The position numbers and the translations under genes are program-made. 64,000 nucleotides of DNA from Anastatus disparis (Eukaryota > Arthropoda > Insecta > Hymenoptera > Eupelmidae), in assembly GCA_017163975.1 (NCBI GenBank), contig JAFFSR010000239.1, positions 1,116,001 to 1,180,000 on the forward strand. Direction: 5' to 3'. This document shows positions 51,195 to 63,445 of the stretch, in pieces. Position 1 is the first letter of the stretch, and every line of letters begins with the position of its first letter. Under the pieces are notes generated by a model, which searched no databases, was not told the DNA's origin, and saw nothing but the letters and a program-made list of their open reading frames with translations.

Positions 51195-54100
51195 ATGCGT
51201 TTTCTGGTGAGTGTTTTTATACATGTATATAACTACAGTTTGTGAATGTAAATGAGTTAGTGCATTGTTGTTTAATTTTGCGGATGGTTTTTACGGCGTA
51301 CGACGTTTATCTATAGGTTTATTGTTTCGAGCTAATAGTTAGAGAAATTTTATGCAAATAGAAATTTTTTTTATTTTTTATTTTTTTCGAAATATATGTT
51401 TTAATTAAAATTTAAGTATGACTATTAAAAATTTTTATAGGAGATTATTGTTACGTGTGATTTGTTAAATCGACAGTAGTATATTAAGAAACTTGTTTTA
51501 ATATTATATTGGTCAAATTTATTTTTAATTAAATTTAGAAAAATGATGTTGGGATAATGTTTTGGTTTGAGTTTGTAAAGATTTTGGTGCTTACCGTATC
51601 TAATCGGGACCTTACAAGGAAGAACAAATATATTATTTTGTTTCTTTTGAATATTTAAATATTTTAATTTTTATTATTTAAAAAAATGTCTGTAATGTAC
51701 ACTTGTTAACGTTATAATAGTATTAAGTTTAGTGGATTTTTAAATATTCTTATTTTTAACTATAATATGTCATTCAATTGGTTGATTTAAATTTGTAACA
51801 AAAAATATTTATTATGATTTCATTTTTAGTTAAAAATCTTTTTATTACCAAATCATTAGCATATATGTTATTTTTTCTAAAAGAGCTTATGTTAAATTTT
51901 GAAATTTACGTAATCCTTTTTTTCTCTTTGATTTGGTCGATGACCTCATGTTTTTTTTTAAAAGGTCTATAAAAAAACTTGCAATTCATACTTTTTCTGA
52001 TATTTTTTATTAAATTTTCTATTTTTTTAGAAAAAGTTGCCAAAGCCAGCTTAAGCTGATTAAATTCGATTGAGTAAACTTTAATGTTATTTTGACTATT
52101 AAAATCTTGTCATGAGGTCATCAGTGGCTCAGTCGGTAGAGCGATGGATTCATAATCTTGAGAACTTGAGTTCAAATCCCGCTCTCGGCGGCCGATTGAT
52201 ACAAGCACCACTGTACGTTACATGTGCTTAATTGACAAGATACACTGACGATCTCCGCCGCTAATTAGCATCACAATGATAGCATAAATACAGCGACGTT
52301 AAATAAATTTAAAAAAAAGTAGTATCGTTATCTTTCGAAGCCGTGTTTTTTTTTTAAATCAAAAAGCTCCATTTTTCTATAAATAAATAAAATTTTCATT
52401 GGAATGAAAACCATTAATCATTAGTGAACCGGCATTACGGAGTACATCAGCATCACTGTATGCCGGCAAGTTACATAATACTGAATTCTCAAAAGTATAT
52501 AGAAAGAAACATTAGTCTATACTGTTATTCAGAATGATAATAATGTAACCTAAATTAATCTTTAATATATCCATATACATTTGTAAATTTTTACATATTA
52601 CGTGATATAGCCAACTACTTAAATACTAAAACGATTAATCAATTTCAAAGTTCCATACTTATAAAATAAAATTTTTATAAGCAAACTTAATGTTCACGAT
52701 TATATTAACGTCGTCACAATAACGTAAAAATAGAGTTCTGTTTTATTTAATTTAAAATTAAAAACAAAATTTTGAATTCTATTAAATTTGCGCAAGAATA
52801 ATTAAATATGTTAAAATCTAAAAGTGTGTCAATAACTTTGATTTTATCTAGTAAAATCATTATGATAATGATGATTTTCTCTTATTTATCGAAAAAATGT
52901 TGTTTTGGTTAATGAAATTTAATTAAATAGTTAAATTACTCAATACGTAATTTGAGAATCCCATGAGATTGTAAATATTTTTGTTTTTATTTCAATCTTC
53001 AAATTTATTCTGGTATCTAAAAATTTTTCTAAACTTTATTTATTTACATGTAAATATTCTTCAACGCCAAACGAAAATTAATGGGTGTGATTAAAGAAAA
53101 AACTTGAAACAGTAAAAGAATTCGTAAACAATAGTTTATAATAAATTTTGCCTCATTAAAATAGCGAACTTTCGATTTCATTAGCTACTGTAAATTTTCA
53201 TTGAAATTTTTATTGTCTTTAGTATGCTCACGCGTGACCTGAAAAAAAGAAAACAAAATAAAAATTTGCTACTAAGCTTTTGAGTACATTTGCGCTTGCG
53301 CGGGTGGGCGAAACTTTTCTTCGTTTATAGACTGCAAGGGAGCGGCTTTAGTTCCTAAATTGAGTCCAACGAATGATAGAAAAGAAAAAGAAAAAAAAAA
53401 GAACTAACTACAGAAAATGGAGGCTATAGACATTATAATGGGAGGGGCAGAGAGAACTTGTAAGTTACGACATATAATACGCGCAAGTTGTAACGATCTT
53501 TTTGCTTTGATTTGCATCATCAGATTAAAACTTGCAAATAGAGGAGGCGATTAAATACTCAAGATAGAACTCAATGATTTTGCGAAACTTGTAATTAGGT
53601 AGAAACGATAATTTTTCCTTTTTTTTAAAAAAATAATGTATAGAGAAACTTGTTACTTTATATTTTTTTCAAATAATATTAATTAAATTATTTTTATGGC
53701 AAAAGTTATAATTTATATCGTGCGAATGTATACAGTGGTATCTAATGAGTATACATTACAATTATTTACTTTTATTATGTTTTAAAATATGCAATTTCAT
53801 TTTACAAATTGGATGGTATTTTTGTAGAAACAACAAATATTTTAAAATTGTTACTCATGAGATGATGTTAGGTATCAGTGTATTCTTAATTTTAAAAATT
53901 GATTTTGTCTCCGTTTGTTTACATTAATCCACAAACTGCACACCAGTGCAAATCCGTACTAATGTGTTTTTCTAGTAGCTAGTATTCTCAGAAAAAATTA
54001 ATTTGTTGCTAATAATTATTATGTACAAATCCAATTTTAACAGAAATTGATTAAAAAATAACAGAATTATTAAGGCTCAACCGAAATGTACAGTTTGAGA

Positions 54101-54737
54101 TCTTGCATATTTATAGATTTCTGCTTTACCATTAATAGTATTTTATTTAAATTTTTTCTGATGAATTGAAAAAAATAAATTTATCATTGCGTTACCAACT
54201 ACATCGATAAAGTAGAAACTTATAAAATTTCTCGAAAATTTCAATACTAATCTATAAAAATAAAATTTTAAATTTCAGTTATTGACCTGTCTGTTGGCCA
54301 CAGCTTATTGCCAAGACGATCTCTACTTCCGTAAACCAGAAAAAATCGTAAAGGCATCGAACAATGTCGGCGATAGACTTGGCGATTACTCGTTCGCCTA
54401 TGAAACCGAAGGTGGTATCCTGCAAACAGAAGTCGGTAAAAGGAAGTACGAAGGTACCGACTCTGAAACCCAATTGATTCAAGGTTCCGTACAGTACAAC
54501 GCACCCGATGGTACGCCAATTGCCATTAGCTGGACCGCCGATGAATTTGGCGCTCAAGTATCCGGCACACATTTACCAACACCACCACCAATACCACCAG
54601 AAATTCAAAGAGCATTGGAATGGTTGGCCAAACAACCAAGCACCGAAGAACCAGATTACAATGTACCCACGAAAAAACCCATTACTTTGACTAAACAACA
54701 ATTCAACAAACCTATACCTTTGAAGAAGCAATTTTAG
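51195..54737 (+). CDS. RR-1-like cuticular protein, gene B
   Basis: Secreted cuticle protein of 156 residues. Exons are 51195..51206 (ATG CGT TTT CTG, then donor GTGAGT) and 54279..54737 (acceptor aatttcag, ends TAG); the intron is phase 0. The signal peptide is MRFLLLTCLLATAYC, with cleavage before QDD. The RR region covers about residues 40-104: GDYSFAYETEGG, then 73-104 GSVQYNAPDGTPIAISWTAD and EFGAQVSGTHLP. The family PPIPPEIQRALEWL segment is at 107-120. The C-terminal 30 residues are Lys/Pro/Gln-rich and end LKKQF. Two aromatic positions of the RR consensus differ: the usual Phe/Tyr before x-A-D is Trp89, and the Gly-Phe/Tyr after it is Gly95-Ala96. This may weaken or change chitin binding. 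It resembles larval/pupal cuticle proteins of the LCP/EDG-78 type. The start is fixed by the signal peptide that forms only when the 12-nt exon is joined. Confidence 0.95.
51207..54278 (+). other. intron 1 of cuticle gene B
   Basis: Phase 0 intron of 3.07 kb bounded by GTGAGT and TTTCAG. It carries SINE copy 5, a CGGCGTACGA motif at 51294-51303 also found upstream of gene C, and a GC-richer short hairpin CCGGCAT...ATGCCGG at about 52428-52465. No other exon seen. Confidence 0.9.
52114..52318 (+). mobile_element. tRNA-derived SINE, copy 5 (in intron of gene B)
   Basis: Full-length, same strand as the host gene. Head GAGGTCATCAGTGGCTCAG with GTCGGTAGAGCGATGG, ATAATCTTGAG, and a B box diverged to GAGTTCAAATCCC. 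The body CAAGCACCACTGTACG, GCTAATTAGCATCACAATG and tail CGACGTTAAATAAATTTAAA match the family. Confidence 0.88.
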
Positions 54738-55068
54738 GATTGTTCTATGAATGTTCGATTGATGGTTAGGAAATTGTTATGGTTAACGACCAAATTATAT
54801 TGATATTTTTTTAGAAATTGTTTTATAGATAAATTTAAAAATCTTTAAAGAAAGCGTTTGGAAATTGAGTTGCCAAATTATTGTTTGAATTTCACGCAGT
54901 ACTGAATTTTTGTTGATTATGGTCGTTAACCTTATACAAACATCTTGTTACATTTGTTAAGTCGATTAGAATTTATTTTTGTAAATGATTAATTGTGATT
55001 GTTTGGTATACATATCCAATCACGTTTTGTAAAAAAAAAGGTTAAATATGCGTTTATTATTCATCTTT

Positions 55069-55074
55069 AATAAA
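55069..55074 (+). terminator. candidate poly(A) signal of cuticle gene B
   Basis: AATAAA about 330 nt after the TAG, followed by a T/G-containing stretch (CATTTTGGCTTG). Other AATAAA strings lie further downstream (around 55230 and 55588). Confidence 0.4.
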
Positions 55075-57204
55075 ACATTTTGGCTTGAATATTAAGTAAA
55101 ATAAATTATCAACGACGGACTAAATTCTAGTCACAAAATTATAATCAACATGATCATAAAATTTGTGTTCTTTTGTCAATTTGAAAAAAATAATGGTAAT
55201 ATGTTATTGGAATTATTTAAATATACTGAATAAATATTTTTCATGAAAATACTCGAATTGCAAAAGAAGTGCGATTTTTTTTAGGTGAATGTAAATAGCA
55301 ATTTCTAATTTTTAATGTAGATAAATTGTAATCGACTCAACAAATGATTTTCTATGGTTCGATGTTATTCGTGTGATAAACTATATACTTTTTTTTTTGT
55401 TTTTGATATCAATTTACGTTTAAAAATTTCAATCATCGTGTACCTGCGCTGCGGATTCATTTTTTTTGGCGATGCGAATTCGAAAACAAAAAAAATCTAT
55501 TAACCTTAGATACTCTATGTACCAAAATGTAACTCTGTAGATTCATTCACCCTTTATTCCGCTATTTTTTATAAAAAATGCATGAACAATAAAACTATAA
55601 AAAAAGCATTTATTAAATGATCAAACAAATAAATAAATATATAATATAGTGATTTTTTTATAAAAACGAAAAATTTTTATTTTATTTTTATCCTCCTTAC
55701 CTCAGAAATATAAATATTCAAAAAAGTCAATTAAAAAAATAAATAAATAAAGTCTAGAAAGTAATTTTTTAAATAGAATATAAAAATATGAAGACACGAC
55801 TATAAATTATGGAATGATTCATTACTTAATCAATTTCTTTACCAAATGATATTTGTGCTCCTTTTAATTGATCTCTTCGTTTTGAACCTACGATAGATAA
55901 AATCAAGTTATTTAAAACTTTCAAAATATTTAGCTAGATGTCGTTCTGAGTTTTGAAAAAAGTTCTGGATAATTTTAATAATCTTAATTTTACTTGAAAT
56001 AAACAACAAGAGAAATGTATTTATTTTTGGTTTTTGTATTTGCGAAGAACATAAAATATTAATTTTTAACAAATATCCGTTTATTTTTACTAAAATATAA
56101 AGTTTGTCAAAATCATTGATACGAATATACCGATTAATTGAAAAATAAAATCAATTTTACGTAATATTACTAATAAACTAAACTTTCTTTAATACACAGT
56201 ATACGCCTCAAACGTATTGAGAAATTTATTAGATTACATTCACGTATATATGCATGACATAAAAAGAAAACAAAATTCACAATACTTCATTCGATTGCAT
56301 CATTAACGTAATTCTTGAAATTAATCTCTCTTCAAAACTAATAGTCGTTTTTCACTTTTTTTACGTAAAACTTATTATACAAAAGTAAAAAAAAAGCAAT
56401 CTTTCGAAACTCATCAGGTTGATAATTTTAATATTATCATAATTTATTTGATTAAAAAAAAATTTTTTTGTCTTGTAGAAAAAGATAATTATGATATGAA
56501 AGAAGTGATATATACGTAGTTTTTAAAACAAAAAAAGCTTCCTTGACATGAAAAAAGAAGCAATTTAATTCTCATCAATATTAAGTTTCAAGGTGGATTG
56601 GCGCCTTATATATCAATTTAATTAGGAATTTGCCAAATATATGTCCAACTTAAAAAATAACAAATTATTATCTTCGGACCTGATTAAACTTTCCTACAAA
56701 ATCACTCAATATAAATATTTTTCATCCAATAAAAAATTTATTCCGAGTGAAAGAGGTTCAATTAACAAAAACAAAGAAATCAAGTAAATATTCCAAATCT
56801 AAAAAAAAAAATTAAAAAATGAATCTGTCCATAAAATCATTAGGCGTTGCATTCTACGATCTGTACAGCAAGTTACCGAAAAATTACATAAAAAAATCCT
56901 TGCTTTACAAAACTATCCATCCAATACATTCCCCTCACATTTCGCTAAAAAGATTGAAAAAAAGAAGCCTTTATTTCAAAGCTTATACAGCGAAAACTAA
57001 AACGAGAGAAAAAGTATCATCGTGGAAAGTAAAGAGTAGATAAAGCATTTCAACTGAATGCTCCATTGTATATGTCACGATTAAACGAATGCTTTAGAAG
57101 TGAACGAAAGTGTCTTGTTGTACAATTTTATATCCATTCTCTTTCCCTTTCTCATAGTTTCTGTCGTTTTATATAGTCGATTCTTTTAATGTACCTCATA
57201 ACAT

Positions 57205-57246
57205 CCATATATATATATATATGTATGTATGAAATGTATGTATGTA
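57205..57246. repeat. (TA)n / (TATG)n compound microsatellite
   Basis: Run of TA dinucleotides passing into two blocks of GTATGTATG separated by AAAT. Confidence 0.8.
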
Positions 57247-58347
57247 TAAAATATCTTATCCTATCTCCTTTTTTTTATTCGAGAAATAAGCAATAATATT
57301 TGCCTCAAGGTGACGGCGAAAAGGTAATACAATCCTATAAGATCCTAGCTTGACCTACATCATTATTTCTTCTTCGTTTTCATCACACTTTTTTTTTATT
57401 ATTTCTTCGTTTTTATTTTATTTTCATTTTTCAACAAGGATGAAACTAATTTTTTTTTTTACTTTTCAATCGAGAATCGATTCTTTTGATGGACAAAGAG
57501 TGTTTAGGCCATTTGTACATGTTGCGCTTTAGAAAAAAAGAGAAGCTTGTGTGTAGAATTCTTTTGCAATTTTTACAAAGAGACCAGATAAAGAAGATCT
57601 GTATCTTCGCTGGAAGATTAAAATCTCCTAATGATTGACTATTTGCTGTTTTAATGAGTCATGTTTAACAAAAAGTGAGAGTGAGAGTTTGAAAATGAAA
57701 GAAGATTTATGTAGCTCGCGTTTTATGAATGCACAAAGCTTATATTATAAAATCCTAAGAACTATGAGTTGAAGAAGAAGAGTTTTTTTTAAATATTCTC
57801 GCAAATTTATTTGTCCAAATATGATATTTTGTAAGATTTCTGATTGATTTGTTAAACTTGCGTTTGCTCTTATCGGATAAGATGGATGATTACGAGTTCA
57901 TTAGCTACCGAGTAAGAAACATTGAGTTAGGTTTTAAAAAAAAAGGTATTGCATAAAATCGGAACTTATCGGATTTGAATTTTTTTAATAATTAAATCGT
58001 AGTTTAAGCATGAAAATTTAATTATATTATGAATTATGTTAATAATAGGTAAAGATTTTGAAATTAATTTAAATAATTTTATTCAAAGAGGAGATTCCAA
58101 CGATCACCATGAACAAATATTAAAAATATAAGCTACTTTTTAATATTTACCTTTACTTACCTAGTCAACGTTTCGGAACGGAAGTTTCATACGTTTCTCT
58201 TTGAGATACAAGGACTATTTTATGTACAGAAAAAAGTTATTTTTTTGCAAAGTAAAGTAACTCAATAAGACTTCCGAAACAATGAAAAATATCACAAAAA
58301 AAATATATGAAAAAGTTCTATTTGACACGCGGGAAAATCAGTTAAAT

Positions 58348-58549
58348 ATTTTTTTTATTTTTATTTAACGTCGCTGTATTTATGCTATCATTGCGACGTT
58401 AATTAGCGATGGAGGTCTTCAGTGTGTTTGTGAACAAAGCACATGTAACATACAGTGGTGCTTGTAGAAATCGGCCTAGAGCGGGATTCGAACTCGGATC
58501 CTCGTGATTATAAATCCACCTCATTTTACCGAGTGAGCCATAAGACCTC
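58348..58549 (-). mobile_element. tRNA-derived SINE, copy 6
   Basis: Minus-strand copy, about 0.46 kb past the stop of gene C. The head (58549 inward) reads GAGGTCTTATGGCTCACTCGG, then GAGTTCGAATCCCGCTCT, and the body CAAGCACCACTGTATG. The 3' end is CAGCGACGTTAAATAAAAATA. The GTAGAG segment of the head is altered to GTAAAATGAGG. Confidence 0.87.
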
Positions 58550-59012
58550 TTAGTGAAATAATTTAACCAAAACTAATTAAAATAAAATGAGTAATTGACA
58601 TTTCTAATAAAATATAAATAAATTTGAATGAACTTTTTCCTCATTTAAAAATAATGTAATCTGTATTGAAAAATTAAAGTGTTTGATTAATAGTTATGCT
58701 TACTAGTTCAAAGGCATTTGGTAATGTGATTGATTAAGAGTTTTTCGGCGAAGTAATTAAGGATAAACGTAACGCAAGGTAAAAATCAACATCCATTGTT
58801 AAATTTCTAAGAACTCTTTTAATGAGACAACAGCAAATGAGTATTCACAAAACAAGTCAAATATTAAAATAAAACATGTAGAATAATAGTAAAATATTTC
58901 GCATTAAAAAAATAATCATCTTTGACAAATCGTGACTCTAATATAGAGTACTCAAATATAAATTCCTTTTTTTTCTTTCTCCTTAAAACTAAGTTCTCTA
59001 AAAAAAAAATCC

Positions 59013-61307
59013 TTAATGTTTCTTGTTATCGATATCATTTTCTTCGGGATGAGCGGCGATGTATTCGAGTGCTCTTTGGATAGCTTCTGGGATAGCTGGA
59101 GCAACTGGTAAATGAGCGCCTTGTGGTTGGAAACCATTTTCGTCAGCGATGTAGGTTACTTGGATTGGTGTACCGTCTGGTGCGGTGTAACTGAATGCAC
59201 CTTGGGCGGCAATTGCGGCTTCTTCGCTACCGGCGTTATGGAGTTGACCTTGTTCTTCTGCTTTAATACCATCACCAGTTTCGAATTCGTATCTGTAGGA
59301 GCCATCTGGGTTTGGTCCATCAGCTGCTTGACGGAGAATTGGTACTGGGCTGGTAGCTAAGTTTTGGGGTGCGCCACTTACTACGGCCAGGGTGATGGCA
59401 AGAACGAAAAATACCTGGTGATTAAAGAAAAAAATTTAATTATTTTCAGTTTTATTGTTTGATATTTTAGAGCAGTGTTTAATGACTTCAATAATTTAAG
59501 GGGACATTTCAATTTCAACTTTTCATTTTACAAAAATTACATTTTTGTGAATTTTCGTGATTGATTGTAATTTGTTAAAGAAAACTGTAATTTTAGGTAA
59601 AAAAATTAAAACGTTTTCGCAGTAAATTAAAATTTTCAACATCATCAATCCGTAAAATAAACATAGAAGAATATATTATATTAAATTTATTAAAAGTATC
59701 GCAATAAAAATCTTGTTTATCGCCTTTGATTAGATACCGATAAATTGTATTTTAAAGATTTTTAAATATTAGAAAAAAGAAAAAAATTAATTGGAAACCT
59801 TGTGACTCGATTGAAGGATTTAATTATATATATGTTCTCGTGATAACCTCGGGCACATCTTTATATATATATTTTTTCTTTTATTTCTTTTTTTGCGTTT
59901 TAAACGTGAGAGACGGTTTCGAAATCGAAGAAAAAAAGTTAAAAAATGATGTTCAACGCATTAAAACGACGAAGGTGCTAATTAGATTCTTATAGATTAA
60001 ACAAACGATATTTTCGTGGATGACTTGATATTCGAAGTTATTATCATCCAAAGTCACTTAATATAATGTTTAGTATTCGTTGATCCTTATTTATTATGTT
60101 TATCCGTTAAAATTAAACATTTTATTAATCTTTTATTCAAATCTGCGCACTTTGATTCCCTCGATACTTTATTAAATAAATTAAAAATGCATATTTCTCT
60201 TTTTGAAAAATTTATTTTTAATTTTTAAATTTCTAGAAAAAAAAAGGATTATAATAATAGTAGTTTGATATTTAAATTTATGATAATGAAAAACTTTTAT
60301 TTTTGTATCGATCATCTTTAATTTTATCGATTGCTTGTTACAACTTTATGCAATGTCAATAAAATAAATATAAAAACAACATTTATTATCAAATAAAAGT
60401 TACTTGTGATTTCCGGTATTGCACATGATATATCTAATTTAAATTGTAATTTAATTAGTTGTTAAGTTGAATTTGTATATATTTGTTATTTCCGTAATGT
60501 GATAAATTATCGAATCGCGTTAATCTTGCGGTTTGGAGGATAAAATGTAGTTGCGACTTAACATCTGATATTCAAATTTATGAAAATAAGCTTATGCTTT
60601 AGCTTTTGTTCTTGAAATCTTTAAGTAGCTTTTTATTTAATGAAATTATTCAATTGTTATCACTTGTTACTTTTAAAAAATTTTAATTTCACGAATAAAA
60701 TTTTACCGTTTAATGAATTTTTGATACAGAAAATTTGTTATGCCTTATCAAACTTTTAATTATATAAATTTTATAACTAGATAATTACACTAAATTTATA
60801 TAAAAATTCCAATTTAAATAACAAATTTAATGCTGAAAACTTTCGAGGATAACGTTCTTTTCATCCAATAACAAAATAATAAAAAGATCTGTTTGATAGA
60901 TTTTAAAAGAATAAAAAAATTGTTTTACAAATTTCATAATAATTTAATGTAAAATAAAATTTCGTCACTTTAGATGTAAGATAATAATTACAACCTGTTA
61001 ATAAAGAACATTCCTTTTCACAGAACTTTTATTTATCTAATCATGGAGTAAACGATTACTTTATAAAGTCAGTAATCGTAAAACTTCCAAGAAAATAAAA
61101 AAAAAAACTTTTACACTTAATGACTTGTTACAATCACTTTAACTATACAACAGACAAACTCGGAAAATCTTCGTTAACATGGTACACATTGTAAATCTTC
61201 GTGAAGAAAAAGTACGACACATTCAACATTAATAACCGTTTTAACAATAAATATGGCAAACACCATCGACTTAAAAATGCATAATTGGTACTCACCAGTC
61301 GGTTCAT
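59013..61307 (-). CDS. RR-1 cuticular protein, gene C
   Basis: Secreted chitin-binding cuticle protein of 137 residues. Exons on the minus strand are 61307..61296 (ATG AAC CGA CTG, then donor GTGAGTA) and 59414..59013 (acceptor tcaccag, ends TAA); the intron is phase 0. Together they give the signal peptide [18 protein letters not shown] with cleavage before APQN. RR-1 domain: [17 protein letters not shown] at residues 44-60, then 76-107 [20 protein letters not shown] and [12 protein letters not shown], a full match including both consensus aromatics and GF. The C-terminal helix-like [19 protein letters not shown] is also typical. It most resembles endocuticle structural glycoproteins of the SgAbd-8 kind. 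The same 4-codon first exon as gene B implies common descent. The start is supported by the TATA box and TCAGT initiator 85-120 nt upstream. Confidence 0.96.
59415..61295 (-). other. intron 1 of cuticle gene C
   Basis: Phase 0 intron of 1.88 kb between donor GTGAGTA and acceptor TCACCAG (minus strand). AT-rich, with no embedded gene or repeat recognised. Confidence 0.9.
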
Positions 61308-61388
61308 CTTGAAATGAAAAATTTTAAACTTTTGGGAGAAGTTTGAAGTTTTTAGTGGTAATGGATCACCGAGAGAACGTTTTAGCAA

Positions 61389-61393
61389 ACTGA
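61389..61393 (-). promoter_or_regulatory. TCAGT initiator of cuticle gene C
   Basis: Arthropod initiator TCAGT on the minus strand, about 31-36 nt downstream of the TATA box and about 85 nt before the ATG. This spacing fits a focused TATA/Inr promoter. Confidence 0.65.
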
Positions 61394-61419
61394 CACTTGC
61401 CAGATTATGGTCTATCCTC

Positions 61420-61427
61420 TTTATATA
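61420..61427 (-). promoter_or_regulatory. TATA box of cuticle gene C
   Basis: TATATAAA on the minus strand in the context GTGTATATATAAAGAGG, correctly placed for the TCAGT initiator at 61393-61389. Confidence 0.7.
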
Positions 61428-63026
61428 TACACATACGAGAGGCTCTCATTCAATACCCAAAAGCAAAAAAAAAAGAAGAAAAAAAAATAATATGTACGCA
61501 TTATACCTTTTTTTTATTTAAGCTTTGGGTCCTATTCTCCCCACTTTCAAATATATAAATATTATGCCTCCTGGTAATATGGCGTAGTTTCGTCAATTTA
61601 GCTTTTTTTTCTTTTCTTTTTTTTGTTCGTCGTCTTCTTCTTCTTCTTTTATGTTCTGTCGGCACTAGAAAACGAGTAATGATGACGGATAGTTAATGAT
61701 GTCTATTATCGAATCACAAAAACCTTTGGTGGAATACATGATGATATAGAATGGCCTTTAAGAGAAAAAAAGGTAGTTTGTCATTTTTAGACAAAATTTT
61801 GGTAAAGGTCGTTATGATGCGTAATTGATAATTTTTTTCAAAGGATTAATATTTTTATGGTTGGATCGTAGATGCGAAGGGAATAAATTTTAGTTGGATT
61901 AGTTGTTGTGGTAACACGTACGCGGCGTACGATCTTCTTCCTTAGGTTTTAAATTAATTTTTCTTTTATTTTTGGAAATTACGCAGGCTGTTTAGCTGGA
62001 TCTTCTTGTTTAGATTAATGTGATTTTTCTTATATTTTTGGAAATTACGCGTTATAGGGAAGTGTTGTCGGTTTTATTATCAAGTGCTTTGATGGGCAAA
62101 TATTGAAATAACGTTTATAGTGTTTGAGTGAATATTGGTATCTTATACAGAAATATAAAACTTAATTTGATATATAGAATAAAAACAAAGGTGATAGTTG
62201 ATCAGTATTATTATGAGTTACAATTTAATTTTTTATTGTAATTCTATTAAGAAACATTTTTAAAATATTCAGAATTGAAAAAAGTTTTTATTTGAACGTC
62301 AAAAAATATTTTCTAGCTCATCATTTATTAATATTGTGAAAATTTAAGGAATTCAAAGTGATTATAAATTGAAAAAATTAAAAGTTTTGATTTTTCAAAG
62401 CAAAGAATTACAAAAAATATAGCAAATTTATTTTATTTTTACAATAATATGTTTTCCGAAGCAAAGGTTGATTAAGAAAAGTTTAATTATACATAAACTG
62501 AGTTTTTTTTTTAATGAAATTAAGGAACATCTATTCATCACGAGTACATACTTTTGCTTAACATGTATTCTATTTAAAAAATCTTTTCTTTTCTAAAGTA
62601 ACTTTAGCGACTTTTTATAAAAAGATAGAAAGTTTAGAAAAACTTTCAAGAAAAATATGAGTTAAAAGCTTTTCGTCGATTTAAAAAAATGAGATCATCG
62701 GTCGAATTAAATAGAAAAAAATAATGAAAATTTAGCATGAACTTTTATGGAAAAGGTGACATTGCATGCTTATATTTTGGTAATGACGACATTGTTTTTC
62801 ACAAAGCAAAAATGGAATTGCAAATTTTTTTGGTCGCATATTCAAAGTAACTAAAAATTGCTATGTCATCAATGAAATTTAAATCATATTTAAAAAATTG
62901 ACTAAATTTCATATGGTCAAAGTGTTAGTAATGATAAATTATAAATATTTTTTGTTGAACAATAAAAAAATATAATTGAAATTACAAAAAATTATAAACA
63001 ATTTTTATAAAAATTATTTAAGATGT
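61428..63026. other. 5' flank of gene C, AT-rich
   Basis: Upstream of the gene C promoter. It contains CGTACG-CGG-CGTACG at 61917-61931, a duplicated element of about 52 bp at 61931-61984 and 61999-62050, and CTT/T-rich runs at 61600-61650. No exon seen. Confidence 0.5.
61931..62050. repeat. imperfect tandem duplicate, about 52-bp unit
   Basis: GATCTTCTT opens, and TATTTTTGGAAATTACGC closes, both copies (61931-61984 and 61999-62050), with a divergent middle. It lies about 540-660 bp upstream of the gene C start site, so it could be a duplicated regulatory module. Confidence 0.6.
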
Positions 63027-63445
63027 CGGAAAGGATATTTTTCCGAATGTTAACCTCAAATGGCAACATCGCATATTTTACCACAGACATAAGACAATTC
63101 CAAATTATGGAACAAATTTCGCATCATCGTTACTTATTACTTAATGACATAATTGTAATAAACAAACAATATTACTTTCTTTTTTCATGATCTAAATTAT
63201 AATTTTATGAAATAAAATTTTTATTTCTCAGTTCAATAATCATATAGAATCTAATATTGTTAATTTAAATTATCTTTGTAATCAAATTTTAGTTATCATT
63301 TGAATTTTGTATTAATAACCTATTTGAAAAAACAAAATAATCATGATGCGAAACTCAATGCATGATTCGATGTTCTCTTACGTCTGTGGTAAAATATGCA
63401 GCGCTGCCATTTGAGGTATACACATTTGGAAAAATATCGTTTCCG
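63027..63445. mobile_element. inverted-repeat MITE (0.42 kb)
   Basis: Ends CGGAAAGGATATTTTTCC (left) and, on the other strand, CGGAAACGATATTTTTCC (right). Inverted arms of about 65 bp share AACCTCAAATGGCA / ACCTCAAATGGCAG and GCATATTTTACCACAGACRTAAG. The interior is AT-rich and non-coding. The left arm lacks a few bases present in the right. Target duplication is unclear. Confidence 0.75.

Larger units (their letters stand above)
54738..58347. other. intergenic region between convergent genes B and C
   Basis: Gene B (plus) and gene C (minus) converge here. Apart from the poly(A) signal at 55069 and a (TA)n/(GTAT)n microsatellite at 57205-57246, nothing gene-like was found. The frame 56819-57043 is Lys/Ser-rich without domain features. 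A minus-strand donor-like TAG/GTAAGT at 58159-58164 has no partner. Confidence 0.5.

Noticed and set aside
54268..54572. Minus-strand frames of 83 and 97 codons
   Set aside because: Antisense shadows of exon 2 of gene B.
59112..59360. 82-codon plus-strand frame
   Set aside because: Antisense shadow of exon 2 of gene C.
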